The translations under genes and the position numbers were made by a program. The notes beneath the pieces are model-generated. The model ran no database searches and was not told where the DNA came from. It saw only the letters and a list, made by a program, of their open reading frames with translations. From the NCBI GenBank assembly GCA_951812945.1, contig CATOTB010000004.1, forward strand, positions 51,278 through 115,277: a DNA stretch of 64,000 nucleotides, read 5' to 3'. Origin of the DNA: Candidatus Dadabacteria bacterium. GTDB lineage: Bacteria; Desulfobacterota_D; UBA1144; Nemesobacterales; Nemesobacteraceae. Of this stretch, positions 18,248 through 27,520 are shown piece by piece (within the stretch, counting starts at the first letter, position 1; each line of letters opens with the position of its first letter).

Positions 18248-19717
18248 CTACCTTTTCATCAAGTAGTTGACCATGGTTCTCACGCCGAAACCTGTCGCCC
18301 CATACTGATACCAGTCAGAAGATTTCTCCACGTATGAAGGGCCGGCTATATCTATATGAACCCACGGAACCTCTGAAACAAAATTCTCGAGAAAAAGTGC
18401 CGCAGTTATGGCCCCGCCCCACCTGCTTCCAACATTTTTAACGTCCGCTACTCGACTTCTTATTTCCTCTTTTAATTCTGCATCAAGAGGAAGCTCCCAC
18501 ATCTTCTCCCCGACATCGCGCGAGGAGTTCAAAATCGACTTCACAAGATTCGCGTTATTGCCCATAACCCCGGCGTTGTGAAGGCCGAGTCCGACTATAC
18601 AGGCTCCGGTAAGCGTTGCTAGATCCACTATCTCGGAAACTCCAAGGCGGACCGCGTAGCTCAGCGCATCGGAAAGCGCCACCCGGCCCTCCGCATCGGT
18701 GTTTATGATTTCTATCGTCTTGCCATTAAGAGCCGTAACCACGTCGTCCGGCTTGTAGGCCGAGGCACCCGTCATATTTTCAGTGGCCGGGACAATACCG
18801 TGGACGTTAATGCTTGGAGTCAGTTCTCCCAGCGCCCTCATTGTGCCCAGAACGACCGCGGCACCGGACATGTCCATTTTCATCGTTCTCATGCTGTCTG
18901 CAGGCTTAAGGCACAGCCCTCCAGAATCAAAAGTTATCCCCTTGCCGACAATAGCGACTTTCTTGCGGGATTTTACTGGAGGTGAGTAGGAAAGATGGAT
19001 GAATCTCGGGGGTTCGCTGCTTCCAAAAGAAACCGCGGAAAGACCTCCCATTCCCATTTGCCTTATCTCTTCCCTGTCAAGAACCCTGCAGCTTAGGTGT
19101 TCTGATCCTTCGGAAATCGAAAGCGCATGCTCTGCGAGAGCTGAGGGCGTAAGAATATTAGGAGGATCATTCACAAGGTCTCTTGAAAGAGCCACGCTCT
19201 TTGAAATGGCGCCGGCGTGTGCGGCTTCTGTGCTGAAATAATCGGCCGAGATTTTTCTCGACGCTATACATATCCTCTCTATGCGATTTTTCTTTTTTCC
19301 AGAGGACTTAAGTTTTCCGTATTCATATGTACCGCAGGCCATGCCTTCGAGGAAAACCTTAAGAAAGCCTCTGTCCACGTTGGAAAAATCAACCGAAACC
19401 GTGCGGGAGCGCTGGCCGGTTCTCGCAACCGCGATGTTTGCGGCGCGAAAAGCCTCAAGTGACCCGAAATTTTCTCTTTTCCCAAGGCCAAGGAGAACGA
19501 CCGTTTTCGTATTGAAATCGCCTGGTGTATCAACAAGAACCGTTTTTCCGAAACCGCCCTTAAAATCGGACAACTTCACCTTGTCTGAAAGGAACCCTCC
19601 GAGTTTACGATCAATCTTCCTGGCAGAAGCAGAAAGCCGCTGCCCCTCATAGCACAGAAAAATAATTGAATCCGACTCAACATCGTTTACATCATCTTTT
19701 ATAAGAAGAAATTCCAT
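18248..19717 (-). CDS. pepA: Leucyl aminopeptidase, peptidase family M17
   Basis: Cytosolic two-metal aminopeptidase, about 489 residues. The catalytic C-terminal domain shows VGKGITFDSGGLCLKP (metal and catalytic Lys region), MKMDMSGAA, the M17 signature NTDAEGRVALSDAL, and LATLTGACIVGLG. The N-terminal macro-like domain is more diverged. I place the start at ATG 19717, which has GGAG just upstream; an in-frame ATG at 19732 is the alternative. It is monocistronic, between GST and a divergent peptidase operon. Confidence 0.93.
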   Translation of the reverse strand: MEFLLIKDDVNDVESDSIIFLCYEGQRLSASARKIDRKLGGFLSDKVKLSDFKGGFGKTVLVDTPGDFNTKTVVLLGLGKRENFGSLEAFRAANIAVARTGQRSRTVSVDFSNVDRGFLKVFLEGMACGTYEYGKLKSSGKKKNRIERICIASRKISADYFSTEAAHAGAISKSVALSRDLVNDPPNILTPSALAEHALSISEGSEHLSCRVLDREEIRQMGMGGLSAVSFGSSEPPRFIHLSYSPPVKSRKKVAIVGKGITFDSGGLCLKPADSMRTMKMDMSGAAVVLGTMRALGELTPSINVHGIVPATENMTGASAYKPDDVVTALNGKTIEIINTDAEGRVALSDALSYAVRLGVSEIVDLATLTGACIVGLGLHNAGVMGNNANLVKSILNSSRDVGEKMWELPLDAELKEEIRSRVADVKNVGSRWGGAITAALFLENFVSEVPWVHIDIAGPSYVEKSSDWYQYGATGFGVRTMVNYLMKR

Positions 19718-19885
19718 TTTTTCTCCATTCAATCCAGATTTAAAAATACGGCCAAAGTACTGATATTTTAATAGGAAAGTAATTTTACACTACCAACACC
19801 CGGTAAAACAAAAAGAATCTTTTAATACGGAGTTTTTTCAAATATGCTTTAACCGTTTAATTCAACTAAAAAGAGAAAACCACCC

Positions 19886-21034
19886 ATGATTCAAGAAGAA
19901 AGAATGACTCGTCATCTGATGGACATCATACAGATAGACAGCCCATCAAGAAAGGAAAAGGACGTAGCCCTAAAGCTTGAAGAAGAAATGAAGGATCTGG
20001 GTGCTCATTGTTTCTACGACAATGCAGGAGACAAGGTCGGGGGGAACATAGGCAACCTGATAGTCAAGCTTCCCGGAACGAAGAAAGATATTCCGCCTTT
20101 TTTTCTCTGCTCTCACATGGACACCGTAAGCCCTGGAGAGGGAATAAAACCGAGCGTTGAGGATGGCGTGATGAGAAGCGACGGTACGACGATACTCGGA
20201 AGCGACGATAAAAGCGGCGTATCCATAATAGTCGAGGTACTCAGAACCCTTAAGGAAAACAACACTCCCCATCCGGATATAGAGGTCGCGTTTACCATAT
20301 GTGAGGAAATAGGCCTCCTCGGAGCAAAATTCCTTGACCCTTCAAGCTTTAAAAGCCCGTACGGAATAGTTCTTGACAGTAGCACACCAGAGAGGCTTGT
20401 TCTCAGGTGTCCGTGCTCCGATATCATGGATGTAAAAATACATGGCGTTGAAGCACATTCGGGACTTTGCCCCGAAAACGGAATAAGCGCCCTAGAAATA
20501 TTAAGTGATGCGATCTCGAAAATGAAACTCGGAAGGATAGACCACGAGACAACAGCAAACATAGGAAAGGTAAAGGGGGGATCTGCAATAAACATAGTTC
20601 CCGGTCTCGTCGAAGTGAAGGCCGAGGCTAGAAGCCACGATGAGGGGAAACTTGACGCGCAGACACAGCACATGCGCGACTGCTTTTTGGAAGCGGCAAA
20701 AAGCAGGGAACTTCTCCTGGACGGGGAACGACTCGGTGCCCGTGCGGAGATTGAGATAGAACGCGTGTATCCCGTAATGAACGTCTCTCCGCAGGCAACC
20801 GTAACTAAGCTTGTACTTGAAGCTTCCTCAAACCTAGACCACGACATACAACTTCACACAAGCGGCGGAGGGTGCGACGCAAACTTCATAAACGAAAAGG
20901 GAATCGAGTGCGTAAACCTCGGAACGGGAATGTACGAGCTCCACACCGTAAACGAATATCTTCTGCTCGATGAATTCCGCAGGTCAGCGGAGATAGTTCT
21001 CGAAACAATAAAACTCCACTCGGAAAAAAACTGA
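19886..21034 (+). CDS. PepT-like M20-family metallopeptidase
   Basis: 382 residues with the M20 di-zinc scheme: HMDTVSPG (His/Asp ligands), GSDDKSGVS (bridging Asp), FTICEEIGLLGA (catalytic Glu-Glu), a lid/dimerisation domain with GVEAHSG, and the last His ligand in ELHTVNEY. The pattern fits tripeptidase T-like aminopeptidases. It opens a six-gene run; cbiX starts 3 nt after its stop. It probably releases amino acids from small peptides in the cytosol. Confidence 0.85.
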   Translation: MIQEERMTRHLMDIIQIDSPSRKEKDVALKLEEEMKDLGAHCFYDNAGDKVGGNIGNLIVKLPGTKKDIPPFFLCSHMDTVSPGEGIKPSVEDGVMRSDGTTILGSDDKSGVSIIVEVLRTLKENNTPHPDIEVAFTICEEIGLLGAKFLDPSSFKSPYGIVLDSSTPERLVLRCPCSDIMDVKIHGVEAHSGLCPENGISALEILSDAISKMKLGRIDHETTANIGKVKGGSAINIVPGLVEVKAEARSHDEGKLDAQTQHMRDCFLEAAKSRELLLDGERLGARAEIEIERVYPVMNVSPQATVTKLVLEASSNLDHDIQLHTSGGGCDANFINEKGIECVNLGTGMYELHTVNEYLLLDEFRRSAEIVLETIKLHSEKN

Positions 21035-21037
21035 GCG

Positions 21038-21400
21038 ATGAAAGCTCTGATTCTGGTTGATCACGGAAGCACCGTAGAAGAAGCAAACGCCCTTCTTGAG
21101 GACGTGGCCGACAAGGCAAGGGCCTATCAAGACTCGCCATTTGATATGGTTGAGCACTGCCACATGGAACTCTGCGAACCGTCAATAGAAGATGCTTTTC
21201 GCAAATGCGTCGCGGCAGGCGCGAGCGACATAACTGTCCACCCGTACTTTCTTGTACCGGGAAGACATTCAAAATCTGACATACCCAGGATGGTAGCGGA
21301 GGCAGCACAAGATTTTCCGCAAGTAAGCTACAGGGTCACGGAACCACTGGGACTTCATGACAAGATAATAGAAGTCATATTTGAAAGATCGTTTGGGTAA
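21038..21400 (+). CDS. CbiX/SirB-family chelatase
   Basis: 120 residues, the single-domain (short) CbiX form. ILVDHGST at the N-terminus and VHPYFLVPGRHSKSDIP carry the two histidines that bind the metal in sirohydrochlorin chelatases. It probably inserts Co or Fe into sirohydrochlorin for cobalamin or siroheme. A cobalamin link is attractive because the window also encodes B12-dependent MetH, but no other tetrapyrrole gene is adjacent. Nearly overlapping neighbours on both sides indicate an operon. Confidence 0.8.
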   Translation: MKALILVDHGSTVEEANALLEDVADKARAYQDSPFDMVEHCHMELCEPSIEDAFRKCVAAGASDITVHPYFLVPGRHSKSDIPRMVAEAAQDFPQVSYRVTEPLGLHDKIIEVIFERSFG

Positions 21401-21417
21401 TCCTGGTATAAAATCTG

Positions 21418-22146
21418 ATGAAAAGATATTCGGCGGTGCTTTTTGATCTTTTTGATACGCTTGTCATGTTCAGACCGTCCCTCCTGCCGAAGGTAACGCT
21501 CAACGGAGAAACCTGGAACTCCACCGCGCAGCACGTTTTCACACAGATGCGAGAGAGTCTCGGGGAAATGGAATTTACGGACTTCTACAGACCTTTTGTT
21601 GAAAGTCACAGAGAACTTCTGGAACTTAGGCAAAAGGATTTAAAAGAGTATCCGAACAGAAAGAGGTTCGAGATATTCATGGAGAAAACGGGTTTAAAAG
21701 TAGATGACAACTTGCTTGAGAGGTTCGTATGCTCACATATGGAAAGCCTCAGTGGAGCCATGGTGTACCCGAAGCATCACACGGAAATTCTTTTCTACCT
21801 CAAGGAAAAGGGATACAGGCTTTCGGTCGTCTCAAACTTTGACCATGCCCCCACGGCACGAAAACTGCTTGGAAAATTCGAAATTATGGACTTTTTTGAG
21901 CATATAGTGATCTCAGAGGAAGTAGGTTGGAGAAAGCCTCACAGGAAGATATTTGAGCTTGCCCTCTCAAGACTCGGCGAGAACGCATCAGACGTCATCT
22001 TTATAGGGGATAACCAAGAAGCGGACATAATGGGATCTTCTGACTGCGGGATTGATTCCATATGGGTAAAAAGAAAAGAACAGTTAACCCGGGCAGAACC
22101 AAAATTCATCATAAAAGACCTGCAAGATCTGAAGGAACTAATCTAG
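21418..22146 (+). CDS. HAD-superfamily hydrolase
   Basis: 242 residues with all four HAD motifs: FDLFDTL (nucleophile Asp and acid/base Asp), SVVSNFDHAP (motif II), WRKPHRKIF (Lys, motif III) and FIGDNQEADIMG (motif IV acids). A helical cap lies between motifs I and II (C1 type). It is likely a small-molecule phosphatase; the substrate is unknown. It sits between cbiX and an acyl-CoA ligase with gaps of 17 and 15 nt. Confidence 0.85.
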   Translation: MKRYSAVLFDLFDTLVMFRPSLLPKVTLNGETWNSTAQHVFTQMRESLGEMEFTDFYRPFVESHRELLELRQKDLKEYPNRKRFEIFMEKTGLKVDDNLLERFVCSHMESLSGAMVYPKHHTEILFYLKEKGYRLSVVSNFDHAPTARKLLGKFEIMDFFEHIVISEEVGWRKPHRKIFELALSRLGENASDVIFIGDNQEADIMGSSDCGIDSIWVKRKEQLTRAEPKFIIKDLQDLKELI

Positions 22147-22161
22147 AAGAATATCGCCTTG

Positions 22162-23841
22162 ATGAAAAGACTCACCCGCACCGACAAAAGACTCCCCACC
22201 ATAAGAAGCGGAGCTCAGATAACCACGATACAGCAGTTGCTGGAGAAAAAATCTTCTCTGTACGCAGAAAAAACCGCATATTCCACAAGAAAAGAAGACC
22301 TGTCCGTAAGCTCTCTTACCTTCAGTGAGGTTTTCGCACTTCTCACCCACTTCTCCGCCCGCCTCAAAGCTCTAGGTCTCAATAAGGGGGAACATGTAGC
22401 CATAGTGGGAGAGAACAGTCCTCAATGGGCAATTTCTTACTTTGCGGCAATCTGGGCGGGAGCCATAGCCGTCCCCCTTGATGCAAGGGCAAAAACAGAG
22501 CACATAAGACAGGTGCTTGCACTTTCAGACTCAAGGTTTCTTATTGCCTCGGGGGGATTTGCGGAGGCTCTGAGCAACACAGGAACTGTCGAGCACGTAA
22601 TACAGATGGACAGCGTTCTGGAACTCCAAACAAACATCGAGAAAACCGTGCCCGCGGAAAAATCAGATCCCAAGAACATAGCCGATATAGTTTTTACCTC
22701 CGGGACCACAGGTAATCCAAAAGGCGTAATGCTCTCTCACGGAAGCATAATGTCAAACTTGAATGTAATCTACAGAGCCTTTCCCATAACAGACAAAGAC
22801 ACAGCTTTTTCCATACTTCCTATCCACCACGTATACGAAAGAATAGGTGGAATACTACTGTCTTTTTACTGTGGGCAAAACGTCTTTTTCGCAAAGAGCA
22901 TAAAGCCGAGAGAAATGCTCTCTGATCTTAAGGTTGCGAAACCAACAGTGTGGCTTAACACCCCTTTGATACTCGAGAGACTGCTTCTGAGAATAGAACA
23001 GGGCAAGGCAAAGAATTTTCTCACGAGAGCCCTGCCCTCCGGGCTTTTCGGGAAAATGGCGAAAAAACGCCTGGGTCTTGAACGCCTTAAGCTTATAGTA
23101 AGCGGCGGAGCCGCTCTTTCGGAACCAGCTTCTGAGGGACTTGAGAAATACGGGTTTCCCCTTCTGCAGGGATACGGGATGAGTGAAACATCTGCGATTA
23201 TATCCGTAAATCCTTTTTCGAAACCGAAAAACACAAGCGGCGGCATGGTGCTTGAAAACAGCGAGGTCGAGATAAGAGATACAGACGCTGAAGGAATCGG
23301 GGAAATATGCGTGAGAGGTGCTAGCGTAATGAAGGGTTACTACAAAAACCCCGGCGCCACGAGGGAGATTCTCTCGGATGACGGCTGGCTTAGGACCGGT
23401 GATCTGGGTTATTTTGATCACGAAGGTTACCTTTATGTAACGGGAAGGAAAAAATCAGTTATCGTAACTAGGGGAGGAAAAAACATCTCTCCAGAGGAAA
23501 TCGAGGAGAAGCTCACCCCGCTTGAAACGATTGAAGAAGCGATTGTATTCAGCCCTGATGATGAAAGAATACAGGCCGTGATATTTCCAGAAGCGGAGGG
23601 AGTTTCCAAGAAACTCGGTCAACCCCCGCAACACGGAGACGATGAAAGAGTTTGGGACGTTCTTAAAAGCCAGATAACTGAACTCAACCGCCGACTCGAA
23701 CCTCACAAAAGAATCAGCCATTTCGCGATTGCCAGAGAAGAATTGCCGAAAACAACTACGAGAAAAGTAAAAAGATATCTTTTCAGGGATATGGACATAC
23801 CCAAGACAACAAAATTCATCCATCCCCCAGAAGACAAATGA
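22162..23841 (+). CDS. Long-chain acyl-CoA synthetase (AMP-binding enzyme)
   Basis: An adenylate-forming enzyme of about 559 residues activating a carboxylic (probably fatty) acid to acyl-CoA. Motifs: [16 protein letters not shown] (A3 P-loop), [10 protein letters not shown] (A5), [11 protein letters not shown] (A7), [21 protein letters not shown] (A8), and a C-terminal catalytic Lys in [15 protein letters not shown] use ATG 22162; a TTG directly before it is in frame but unnecessary. Its stop overlaps the purL start by 4 nt. Whether the substrate is a long-chain fatty acid cannot be read from sequence. Confidence 0.88.
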   Translation: MKRLTRTDKRLPTIRSGAQITTIQQLLEKKSSLYAEKTAYSTRKEDLSVSSLTFSEVFALLTHFSARLKALGLNKGEHVAIVGENSPQWAISYFAAIWAGAIAVPLDARAKTEHIRQVLALSDSRFLIASGGFAEALSNTGTVEHVIQMDSVLELQTNIEKTVPAEKSDPKNIADIVFTSGTTGNPKGVMLSHGSIMSNLNVIYRAFPITDKDTAFSILPIHHVYERIGGILLSFYCGQNVFFAKSIKPREMLSDLKVAKPTVWLNTPLILERLLLRIEQGKAKNFLTRALPSGLFGKMAKKRLGLERLKLIVSGGAALSEPASEGLEKYGFPLLQGYGMSETSAIISVNPFSKPKNTSGGMVLENSEVEIRDTDAEGIGEICVRGASVMKGYYKNPGATREILSDDGWLRTGDLGYFDHEGYLYVTGRKKSVIVTRGGKNISPEEIEEKLTPLETIEEAIVFSPDDERIQAVIFPEAEGVSKKLGQPPQHGDDERVWDVLKSQITELNRRLEPHKRISHFAIAREELPKTTTRKVKRYLFRDMDIPKTTKFIHPPEDK

Positions 23842-26072
23842 AAGACAAAGCATCTCTCCAGTTCGCTATGGATCACGGCCTCACCGAGAGCGAATACGAA
23901 AAGATAGTCGAAACCTTGGGCAGAGAACCGAACTCAACAGAAATCGGAGTCCTCGGAGCCATGTGGTCTGAACACTGCTCCTACAAAAGTTCCAAGGTGC
24001 ACCTTCGAAAATTCCCCACAACAGGAAAACAGGTAATACAGGGTCCCGGAGAAAACGCCGGAGTGGTAGACATAGGAGATGGCCACTGCGTTGTTTTTAA
24101 AATGGAAAGCCACAACCATCCCTCTTTCATAGAACCTTATCAAGGCGCCGCAACGGGGGTCGGAGGGATACTCCGGGACATATTCACCATGGGGGCAAGA
24201 CCGGTGGCGCTTTTGAATTCGCTACGGTTCGGAAATCCCCATCTCCAGAAAACGAAATTCCTCGTAGAAGGAGTCGTATCGGGAATAGCCGGTTATGGAA
24301 ACTGCATGGGTATCCCCACGGTAGGAGGAGAGATTTATTTTGACGACTGCTACAATGGAAATCCTCTGGTAAACGCCTTTGCTCTTGGAGTAACAAAGAA
24401 AGATAATGTTTTCCGCGGATACGCCTCAGGCAAGGGTAACCCCGTAATATACGTCGGGTCGAAAACCGGAAGAGACGGGATACAGGGAGCTATCATGGCA
24501 TCTGACACCTTTACAGAGGAAACCGAGGAAAAAAGGCCCGCGGTGCAGGTGGGAGATCCATTCACGGAAAAGCTTCTCCTTGAAGCTTGTCTGGAACTGT
24601 TCAAAACGGACTGTGTTGTCGGGATACAGGACATGGGAGCCGCCGGACTTACGTCTTCTTCAACAGAAATGGCCGACCGTGCAGGAACCGGACTTGAGAT
24701 TGAAATTGAGAGAGTTCCCAGGCGAGAAGAAAACATGACCCCCTATGAAGTCTTGCTTTCCGAGTCGCAGGAAAGAATGCTCGTGGTTTTAGAAAAAGGC
24801 AAAGAAGACACAGCCCGGAAGATCTTCAGGAAATGGAATCTTGATTTTTCGGTCATCGGCAAGGTAACCGATTCGGGGAAACTGACCGTTGTGGAAGAAG
24901 GGACCACAGTTGCGGACCTGCCCGTGAGTCTTATAACTTCAGCCGCACCAATTTACAAAAGACCGGTAAAAAAGCCCGCTTACCTAGAAAAAACAAAAAA
25001 ACTAAATCCGGAGAATCTTCCCGAACCCAACGACCTTCAGAGAGTTTTTCTTGAGATTCTGTCTTCTCCGACTGTCTCGAGCAAGAAATGGGTATACGAG
25101 CAGTATGACCACATGGTAAGGACCGACACAGTTTTGGCACCAGGAGCGGACTGCGCGATAATAAGGCTCAAGGGAACGAGGAAAGGAATTGCGATGACAT
25201 CTGATGTGAATTCTAGATATTGCTATTTAAATCCCCGTGAAGGAAGTAAAATAGCTGTCGCAGAAAGTGTCAGAAATCTAACTTGCTGTGGCGCTTCTCC
25301 TCTCGCAATCACTGATTGTCTTAATTTTGGGAACCCTGAAAATCCCGAGATAATGTGGCAGTTTTCAGAAAGCGTTGAGGGTATGTCGGAAGCCGCAAAA
25401 GTGTTTAACACACCGGTGGTAAGCGGCAACGTCAGTCTCTATAACGAGACTGAAGGTGTTGCCATATTCCCTACCCCAACTGTGGCGATGGTAGGTCTCA
25501 TAAAGGATACGGCCAAAATCGTCACTCCCTGGTTTCAGGACCCCGGAGACCTGGTGATACTGCTTGGGGGAGCTATAGAGGAAGATATAGGAGGAAGCGA
25601 GTATCTTAAGAATGAACATGGCTTGATTGATGGGGAGCCACCTTCAATCGATCTTGATAAGGAAAAAAGGCTTGCCGAGATGTTGCTTGCGTGTGCTTCT
25701 CAAAGTATAATTAAATCGGCGCACGATATATCTGAGGGCGGCTTTGCAGTGGCGCTCGCGGAATGTTGCTTTAATCCAGACGGCACAAGGGGGGTCTTGG
25801 TAAAAGCGCCCGACATAAATGAAAACTCTCTTAGAAGCGATCTGTTTCTTTTCTCCGAGACACAATCTAGGGTAATAGCAAGCATTGACGAGGATAGTTG
25901 GGAAGAAGTAAAAGAGATGGCAAGCGATTACGATGTTCCAGCACTGCGTGCCGGAGTTGTTATTGATGATAACAGGTTCTGTGTCGAAGATTCAATTGAC
26001 ATGAAAATCTCAGCAGTTCATGACGCATGGTCTATGGGCTTTGAGGGAAGCCTTTCAGCCACAGAGAGGTAA
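23838..26072 (+). CDS. purL: Phosphoribosylformylglycinamidine synthase, PurL subunit
   Basis: The synthetase subunit converting FGAR to FGAM in purine synthesis. 744 residues is the length of the small PurL that works with PurS and PurQ (neither is seen here). Motifs: [49 protein letters not shown], and in the second half [17 protein letters not shown] and [16 protein letters not shown]. The ATG overlaps the preceding stop (ATGA), and purF begins 2 nt downstream. Confidence 0.95.
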   Translation: MKDKASLQFAMDHGLTESEYEKIVETLGREPNSTEIGVLGAMWSEHCSYKSSKVHLRKFPTTGKQVIQGPGENAGVVDIGDGHCVVFKMESHNHPSFIEPYQGAATGVGGILRDIFTMGARPVALLNSLRFGNPHLQKTKFLVEGVVSGIAGYGNCMGIPTVGGEIYFDDCYNGNPLVNAFALGVTKKDNVFRGYASGKGNPVIYVGSKTGRDGIQGAIMASDTFTEETEEKRPAVQVGDPFTEKLLLEACLELFKTDCVVGIQDMGAAGLTSSSTEMADRAGTGLEIEIERVPRREENMTPYEVLLSESQERMLVVLEKGKEDTARKIFRKWNLDFSVIGKVTDSGKLTVVEEGTTVADLPVSLITSAAPIYKRPVKKPAYLEKTKKLNPENLPEPNDLQRVFLEILSSPTVSSKKWVYEQYDHMVRTDTVLAPGADCAIIRLKGTRKGIAMTSDVNSRYCYLNPREGSKIAVAESVRNLTCCGASPLAITDCLNFGNPENPEIMWQFSESVEGMSEAAKVFNTPVVSGNVSLYNETEGVAIFPTPTVAMVGLIKDTAKIVTPWFQDPGDLVILLGGAIEEDIGGSEYLKNEHGLIDGEPPSIDLDKEKRLAEMLLACASQSIIKSAHDISEGGFAVALAECCFNPDGTRGVLVKAPDINENSLRSDLFLFSETQSRVIASIDEDSWEEVKEMASDYDVPALRAGVVIDDNRFCVEDSIDMKISAVHDAWSMGFEGSLSATER

Positions 26073-26074
26073 AA

Positions 26075-27487
26075 ATGCCGAAGCTACGCGAAGAGTGTGG
26101 AGTCTTTGGAATATATGATCATCCCGAGGCTGCCAACTTTACCTATCTCGGCCTCTATTCTCTTCAGCACAGAGGGCAGGAAAGTGCCGGCATAGTGTCA
26201 ACCGACGGCGAAAAGCTTTACTCTCACCGGGAAATGGGGCTTGTAACCGAAGTTTTCGACGGAGAGTCCATATCAAGCCTGCAAGGTACTACCGCAATTG
26301 GCCACGTAAGATACTCCACAACTGGTTCAAGCAACAACAAAAATACCCAGCCCCTGATAATGAACTACGAGAAGGGTGAACTCGCAGTCGGGCATAACGG
26401 CAACCTCACAAACGCGAAAACGCTAAGACACAAGCTTGAAAAAGAAGGTTCGATATTTCAGTCAACAACGGACACCGAGGTAATCGTACACCTCATAGCA
26501 AGATCAAAAGAAAAGACTTTTCTCAAAAGAACCATAGAAGCCCTTACTCAGTGCAAGGGAGCGTATTCTCTTGTGTTTCTAACACCTAAAGGCCTGGTAG
26601 CCGCACGTGACCCCCATGGATTCAGGCCTCTTGTTCTCGGAAAGATTGATAATTCTTACGTTGTGGCTTCCGAAACATGTGCCTTTGAACTCATAGGAGC
26701 CAATTATATAAGGGAAATAGAACCCGGGGAAATAGTGTTTATAAATGAGAGCGGAATCAGGTCATTCAAGTCACTTCCCAAAAAACAACACAAGTACTGC
26801 GTATTTGAGAACATATATTTTTCTAGACCCGATTCATTTGTCCAAGGAAGAAACATTTATCAGATGAGAAAGAACATGGGTAAGCAACTCGCAATCGAGT
26901 CTCCGGCCGACGCAGACATCGTCGTAGCCGTACCCGATTCGGGGACGCCAGCGGCCATGGGATATGCCGAGCAACTTGGAATTCCCTTTGAAACAGGGTT
27001 TCTTAGAAGCCACTATATAGGAAGAACCTTTATAGAACCTCAGCAGTCAATAAGAAACTTCGGAGTAAAACTTAAACTCAGCGTGATAAAGGAAGTTATA
27101 AACGGCAAAAAAGTAGTGGTAGTCGATGATTCCATAGTAAGAGGCACAACCAGCAGAAAAATTGTCAAGATGATACGCGATGCCGGAGCCAAGGAAGTTC
27201 ACATGAGAATAAGCTCTCCCCCAATGAAGTTCTCGTGCTACTACGGCATAGATACTCCTCTCAAAGAAGAACTCATAGCACATTCGCTTGAAGTAGAGAA
27301 AATAAAAGACTACATAACCTCTGATTCTCTGGGATACCTAAGCAAGGAAGGAATAACAAAAGCCGTTACCAACGGCGACAAAACATCTAACGGAAGAGCA
27401 AACTACTGCTTTGCGTGTTTTGACGGCAACTATCCGGTTGAAATAACGGACGAAAAAGTATCGCATCAACAGATGGATCTTTTTTAG
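26075..27487 (+). CDS. purF: Amidophosphoribosyltransferase
   Basis: First committed step of purine synthesis, using glutamine and PRPP. 470 residues. A seven-residue propeptide precedes the N-terminal nucleophile Cys (EECGVFGIY). YSLQHRGQESAG and HVRYSTTGSS are the glutaminase motifs, and VVVVDDSIVRGTTSR is the PRPP-binding loop. Cysteines in KYCVFENIYF, KFSCYYG and the terminal YCFACF (CxxC) occupy positions typical of the oxygen-sensitive 4Fe-4S (Bacillus-type) enzyme. It is the last gene of the operon and converges on valS with a 33-nt gap. Confidence 0.95.
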   Translation: MPKLREECGVFGIYDHPEAANFTYLGLYSLQHRGQESAGIVSTDGEKLYSHREMGLVTEVFDGESISSLQGTTAIGHVRYSTTGSSNNKNTQPLIMNYEKGELAVGHNGNLTNAKTLRHKLEKEGSIFQSTTDTEVIVHLIARSKEKTFLKRTIEALTQCKGAYSLVFLTPKGLVAARDPHGFRPLVLGKIDNSYVVASETCAFELIGANYIREIEPGEIVFINESGIRSFKSLPKKQHKYCVFENIYFSRPDSFVQGRNIYQMRKNMGKQLAIESPADADIVVAVPDSGTPAAMGYAEQLGIPFETGFLRSHYIGRTFIEPQQSIRNFGVKLKLSVIKEVINGKKVVVVDDSIVRGTTSRKIVKMIRDAGAKEVHMRISSPPMKFSCYYGIDTPLKEELIAHSLEVEKIKDYITSDSLGYLSKEGITKAVTNGDKTSNGRANYCFACFDGNYPVEITDEKVSHQQMDLF

Positions 27488-27520
27488 ACCTGTCGTACCG
27501 AATTTAAATGGCTGTTCAGG

